Source: Gammaproteobacteria bacterium
GTDB taxonomy: Bacteria; Pseudomonadota; Gammaproteobacteria; Steroidobacterales; SZUA-146
DNA length: 10,310 bases
NCBI GenBank assembly: GCA_013002925.1
Contig: JABDLQ010000426.1
Span: 1 to 10,310 of the forward strand
Reading direction: 5' to 3'
In this document: piece by piece, positions 7,390-10,310 of the stretch
How the letters are laid out: every line of letters begins with the position of its first letter
Numbering within the stretch: the first letter of the stretch is position 1
Notes under the pieces: generated by a model
Databases searched by the model: none
Seen by the model: only the letters and a program-made list of their open reading frames with translations
What the model was told of the DNA's origin: nothing
Program-made: the position numbers and the translations under genes

Positions 7390-7471
7390 CACTGGCAGAC
7401 TGTAACTCGCTGCTTGCTTTCAACTGAGTTTTGAAAGCACGCAGAACCAGTGAAACTACAAGCAGTTTTTT
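7390..7471. repeat. Nested inverted repeats ending in a T6 tract (plus strand)
   Basis: An inner perfect 9-bp stem, TGCTTTCAA (7415-7423) with TTGAAAGCA (7431-7439) and a 7-base loop, is extended by CTGC (7410-7413) with GCAG (7441-7444) across one mismatch, and is enclosed by CACTGG (7390-7395) with CCAGTG (7447-7452). CTGCTTG (7410-7416) can instead pair with CAAGCAG (7459-7465), which is followed on the plus strand by six T (7466-7471). It is non-coding on both strands as far as I can see. It may be a structured leader of the downstream minus-strand gene or the 3' end of a small plus-strand RNA. Confidence 0.55.
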
Positions 7472-7665
7472 CTAACTCGTCGGATAACATTTACGAAAAA
7501 ACGATGCGATCAGAATTGGACTAAGACAAAGTCAAACCAGAAGTTCGGTTCGCAGATTTTAAAAGTGCGCACTATTGCCTCATCTGTCACGAAGCAGACA
7601 TCAGGTGCGGTGCGGATGGATACGGAATATTCCGCTACGATCATTAGTGAGTTAGCGACGACTAG
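7472..7665. other. Non-coding remainder of the 386-bp gap, with short palindromes
   Basis: No reading frame here has a ribosome binding site or recognisable content. It contains perfect palindromes AGTGCGCACT (7564-7573) and CGGAATATTCCG (7623-7634). A 6-bp stem, GTTAGC (7651-7656) with GCTAAC (7665-7670), spans the stop codon of the flavin oxidoreductase gene. None has a following T tract in the minus direction. A TTGACT on the minus strand near 7535 has no good -10 partner. Confidence 0.45.
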
Positions 7666-8955
7666 CTAACGAGAATCCAGCTGTCTGGCAGCACGCATCT
7701 CACCGCGTTGATGGCGAATCAATGCCGGCAGCAACGCCATTTTGGACTTGGTTGCCAGGCCATCCGCGAGGCGATAAATATTCTGATAGAAAAATGCCAT
7801 TGCCGCGAAGCCGTTGACCGCCTTGAGTAATGGCACCCGCGAACGTGCACCAAAAATGCCGGGACCAAGAGAGAGTCCTTTTTCCCACGCTGGCGCGGCA
7901 CCCAGTATTCCATTGAGTAATTGATTCGGAACATCGACATCGACGCACAACGGACGAGCAATCCCGATGACATCGGCCGCGCCACTGACAAGTGCAGCAT
8001 CCATTACCTGGCGCGAACGAAAGCCTCCGGTTACCATCAACGGTGTTCCGACAGTTTCTGCAATTTTCCCGGCGTATTCCAGAAAATAGGCTTCGCGCAT
8101 CGCGGTAGATTCGGCGAGTGGTTTTTCCACAGCCGGCTCCAGACCCTCCATGCCCATCATCATGGGTTGTTCATATGAGCCGCCGGATATTTCCAGCAAA
8201 TCGATCGTTCCATTGTCCAGCCATTCGACGACCTGCAAGCATTCAGAAAATGTATAACCACCTTTTTGAAAATCCGAAGAATTCAATTTTACGCTCACCG
8301 GATATTTATCTCCGACTGCCTTGCGAACAGCCGCCACGGTGCGCAGTAACAGTCGGGCGCGATTCTCCAGGCTACCGCCCCATTGGTCGGTACGCTGATT
8401 GGTCAGCGGATTCAGGAATTCGGAAATCAGATAGCCATGTGCGCTGTGGATCTGGACACCGGTAAAGCCCGCCTCTTTGACCACGTTGGCAGCATGTACA
8501 AAACGTCCGATGATATCTTCAATTTCTGCAGCTTCCAGCGCGCGCGGTCTGGCAAACTGCCCGCCGGGCAACTTGACCGTTACGGCTGACGGCCCGACTG
8601 GCTGTGCCGCTACCATTTTCGGCGTCTGCCGGCCGGCGTGCGACAGCTGGGCCCACAGGTGCGCACCATTTTCCGTGCCGGCCTGCGCCAGTTCGCGAAG
8701 CGCGGACATCTGCCGGGAGGACTGCGGGCCATCGATCACCAGGTTTGCAGGACGTTCCAGGTAGCGCCGGTCAACCATGATGTTGCCCGTTAGCAGCATA
8801 CCGGCCCCACCGTGTGCCCAGCGCCGGTATAACGTCGCATGTCGGCTGGTTGCACTGTGATCAGACGCAGCCAGGCCCTCGGTCATTGCGGCCTTGGCAA
8901 GGCGGTTTTTAAGACGGGCGCCACACGGGAGTTCAAGCGCGTCGGTGATGTCCAT
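7666..8955 (-). CDS. Old Yellow Enzyme family NAD(P)H:flavin oxidoreductase
   Basis: FMN-dependent TIM-barrel enzyme that typically reduces activated C=C bonds with NAD(P)H; substrate not predictable. The start is set at the ATG at 8955 (429 aa), giving MDITDALELPCG and a GGAGAG 7 bases upstream; the frame also opens at a TTG at 9006 and an ATG at 8982, but neither has a comparable site. In 429-aa numbering: FMN-site LKNRLAKAAMTE at ~15-27, WAQLSHAGRQT at ~101-111, catalytic pair H170 and H173 in IHSAHGYL, then SEFLNPLTNQRTDQWGGSLENR, and a phosphate-binding end with VTGGFRSRQVMDAALVSGAADVIGIARPL. The position matching Cys26 of YqjM seems to be Thr. Length exceeds YqjM (338 aa) because of a C-terminal helical extension of about 70 residues with the basic stretch RHQRGEMRAARQ. 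It follows the ABC transporter ATPase by 77 bp and may share its transcript. Confidence 0.95.
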   Translation of the reverse strand: MDITDALELPCGARLKNRLAKAAMTEGLAASDHSATSRHATLYRRWAHGGAGMLLTGNIMVDRRYLERPANLVIDGPQSSRQMSALRELAQAGTENGAHLWAQLSHAGRQTPKMVAAQPVGPSAVTVKLPGGQFARPRALEAAEIEDIIGRFVHAANVVKEAGFTGVQIHSAHGYLISEFLNPLTNQRTDQWGGSLENRARLLLRTVAAVRKAVGDKYPVSVKLNSSDFQKGGYTFSECLQVVEWLDNGTIDLLEISGGSYEQPMMMGMEGLEPAVEKPLAESTAMREAYFLEYAGKIAETVGTPLMVTGGFRSRQVMDAALVSGAADVIGIARPLCVDVDVPNQLLNGILGAAPAWEKGLSLGPGIFGARSRVPLLKAVNGFAAMAFFYQNIYRLADGLATKSKMALLPALIRHQRGEMRAARQLDSR

Positions 8956-8975
8956 TGGTATTCTCTCCGGTTCGG

Positions 8976-8998
8976 TCAGCATGGTTTGCAAATGCTGA
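8976..8998. promoter_or_regulatory. Operator-like dyad TCAGCAT-N9-ATGCTGA before the flavin oxidoreductase gene
   Basis: Perfect 7-bp arms (8976-8982 and 8992-8998) with a 9-base spacer, ending 21 bases upstream of the preferred ATG at 8955 and just before its GGAGAG. On the minus strand the centre also contains the palindrome TTTGCAAA. It fits a dimeric repressor site, or an RNA hairpin ahead of the ribosome binding site. It overlaps the alternative ATG at 8982, which supports the later start. No regulator gene is visible nearby. Confidence 0.5.
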
Positions 8999-9032
8999 TA
9001 TAACAATTAATGCCGTATGCCCGAACAACAGG

Positions 9033-9809
9033 TCACTCCAGCGCCCCTGACACCGACACATGCAGGCCATCTTCAGTATGTTCGATATGGCTCTTTACCC
9101 GGTATACGTCCACCATGCGTTGCTCGGTCAAGGTCTGCTCTACACTGCCATCGGCAACAATTTTCCCATCCAGCATCCACACCAGGCGATCTGCAAAACG
9201 GGCCGCCAGTGCCGGATCATGCAGTATGACAACCGCGCCACGGCCACCATCCACAAAGCGCCGGATCATCTGCAATAGCAGGAACTGATGTTTTGGATCC
9301 AGCGAAACAACAGGTTCGTCAGCCAGCAATAAGGGCGCTTCGGCGGCAAAGGCCCGGGCGCAATGCACGCGTGCCAGTTCGCCGCCGGACAGCGTGTCGG
9401 TGCGACGTCCTTGCAGGTCAAGCAAATGGCAGGCCGCCAACGCCCGGTGTACTGCTGCGTCGTCCGGAGCGGCGAGCCTTCCTAATGCCGCGCCGTGAGC
9501 AAACCGACCCAGGGCGACGGTGTCTTTGACTGTCAGTGGCCACGCGAGCGGTCGTGCCTGCGGCAGATAGGCGACTTTGAGCGCCCTATCACGACTGCTC
9601 AATAAATGAGATTCTACATGATCTATTGTTGCTATCCCGTTGTTTAATCTTGCTAATCCTAATGCATAGAGCATAAGCGTCGTCTTCCCGGCACCATTAG
9701 GCCCGAGAATGACGGCTAACTCACCGGTGCGAAACTGAACGCTGACATCGCATAAAATACTTGCCTGCTCCGCCTGTACCGTAGCGTCTTTGAGACTGAT
9801 CTCAGTCAT
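9033..9809 (-). CDS. ABC importer ATPase, FecE/BtuD/HmuV type
   Basis: Cytoplasmic ATPase powering a type II importer with the permease encoded just upstream. Of 258 residues: Walker A GPNGAGKT at 36-43, Q-loop Gln84 in YLPQ, signature LSGGE at 140-144, Walker B LLLADEP at 160-166, D-loop SLD at 169-171 and H-loop His197 in ILHD. All key residues are present, so it should be active. Length is normal for the family. The start ATG at 9809 overlaps the permease stop by 8 bases (ATGACTGA), which implies coupled translation. This class carries siderophores, haem or cobalamin; the ATPase sequence alone does not say which. No periplasmic binding protein is in the window; it may be encoded beyond the right edge. 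Confidence 0.96.
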   Translation of the reverse strand: MTEISLKDATVQAEQASILCDVSVQFRTGELAVILGPNGAGKTTLMLYALGLARLNNGIATIDHVESHLLSSRDRALKVAYLPQARPLAWPLTVKDTVALGRFAHGAALGRLAAPDDAAVHRALAACHLLDLQGRRTDTLSGGELARVHCARAFAAEAPLLLADEPVVSLDPKHQFLLLQMIRRFVDGGRGAVVILHDPALAARFADRLVWMLDGKIVADGSVEQTLTEQRMVDVYRVKSHIEHTEDGLHVSVSGALE

Positions 9810-10310
9810 AGGCTAACCTGCGACGGCTGGCGATCCAGACAAACGCCGGTGCGCCAATCAGCGCAGCGACGACCCCCAGTTTCAGTTCACTGGAGGTCGG
9901 AAGCAACCGGACGCCAATGTCGGCAAGCACCAGGATAAGCCCCGCCAGCAAAGCTGCGGGCACCACCACCCGGGAGGGCTCATAGCGCACTAACGGTCGA
10001 ATCAGATGAGGCGCCACGATGCCGACGAAGCCTATAGCTCCGGCCAGGGCTACCGCCGCACCAGTGCACAGCCCCGCACCGACGATGACCAGCGCTCGCG
10101 CGCGGGGTAAATCAAGGCCCACCGCCTGGGCGGCCTCCTCACCGAGAGTCAGCGCCGACAGTTGGCGACGGACTCCGAATAACAAAACCATCCCTGTGAT
10201 CAGAAACGGTGCTGCAAAAGCGATATCCGTGAAACTGCGATTGCTGACCGAGCCGAGCATCCAGTTCACCATATCGGCCAGCGTGAACGGATTTGGCGAC
10301 AGGTTCATCA
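9802..10310 (-). CDS. FecCD-family ABC importer permease (5' part outside the window)
   Basis: Inner-membrane channel of a type II importer. The visible 168 residues match the C-terminal half of the FecC/FecD/BtuC family: NLSPNPF and WMLGSV followed by a membrane helix, GEEAAQAVGLD, the hallmark GAIGFVGIVAPHLIRPLV, then further helices and a closing IGAPAFVWIASRRR. Family members are about 320-350 residues, so roughly half the gene lies beyond the right edge, and the Met encoded at 10308 is almost certainly internal rather than a start. The stop TGA at 9804-9802 overlaps the ATPase start. Metal-siderophore, haem or cobalamin transport are all possible. Confidence 0.94.
   Translation of the reverse strand, partial: MNLSPNPFTLADMVNWMLGSVSNRSFTDIAFAAPFLITGMVLLFGVRRQLSALTLGEEAAQAVGLDLPRARALVIVGAGLCTGAAVALAGAIGFVGIVAPHLIRPLVRYEPSRVVVPAALLAGLILVLADIGVRLLPTSSELKLGVVAALIGAPAFVWIASRRRLAYD

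Noticed and set aside
8956..9006. N-terminal extension of the flavin oxidoreductase from a TTG at 9006
   Set aside because: The extension lacks a ribosome binding site, covers the dyad at 8976-8998, and the ATG at 8955 has GGAGAG at good spacing and begins where the family's domain begins.
8956..9032. Cobalamin riboswitch or intrinsic terminator between the importer and the flavin oxidoreductase
   Set aside because: The 77-bp gap is far too short for a cobalamin riboswitch, shows no B12-box-like element, and the only dyad has no T tract.

Overview
All supported genes lie on the minus strand, so the window reads right to left. Base composition looks moderate (roughly half G+C by eye). The gene set (outer-membrane TonB-dependent receptor, lipoprotein with a lipobox, FecCD-type importer, FecI/FecR-like regulators) indicates a Gram-negative bacterium, most likely a gammaproteobacterium. 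The genus cannot be fixed from this sequence. No tRNA, rRNA, CRISPR array, insertion sequence or integrase was seen.

Layout in transcription order. (1) 10310-9033: the 3' half of a FecCD-family importer permease, overlapping by 8 bp a complete BtuD/FecE-like ATPase. (2) 8955-7666: an Old Yellow Enzyme family flavin oxidoreductase, 77 bp after the ATPase, with an operator-like dyad just ahead of its ribosome binding site. (3) 7665-7280: a 386-bp non-coding gap with several inverted repeats and a perfect TATAAT. (4) 7279-6503: an exported 258-residue protein of unknown function that looks like two tandem dimeric alpha/beta-barrel-like halves. (5) 6502-6317: a 186-bp gap with a 12-bp-arm hairpin and two overlapping dyads. 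(6) 6316-4603: a cell-surface signalling operon made of an ECF sigma factor, a FecR-like transmembrane anti-sigma regulator (ATGA overlap with the sigma gene) and, 34-73 bp on, a TonB-dependent transducer carrying an N-terminal STN signalling domain. (7) 2065-1766: a 300-bp gap without a convincing gene. (8) 1765-1: a large lipoprotein of unknown function running off the left edge.

How it may work together. The sigma-FecR-receptor trio is a known architecture: an outer-membrane receptor binds its ligand, its STN domain contacts the periplasmic part of FecR, and the ECF sigma factor is released to transcribe the uptake gene. The ligand is not identifiable here. The FecCD-type importer at the right could carry a siderophore, haem or cobalamin across the inner membrane, but it is a separate transcription unit and its link to the receptor is inference.

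The points that stand out are the glutamine-rich linker placed before the STN domain, the structured non-coding DNA around the exported protein gene, the dyad before the flavin oxidoreductase, and two unrecognised envelope proteins flanking the signalling operon. I did not find clear evidence of a wholly new system.
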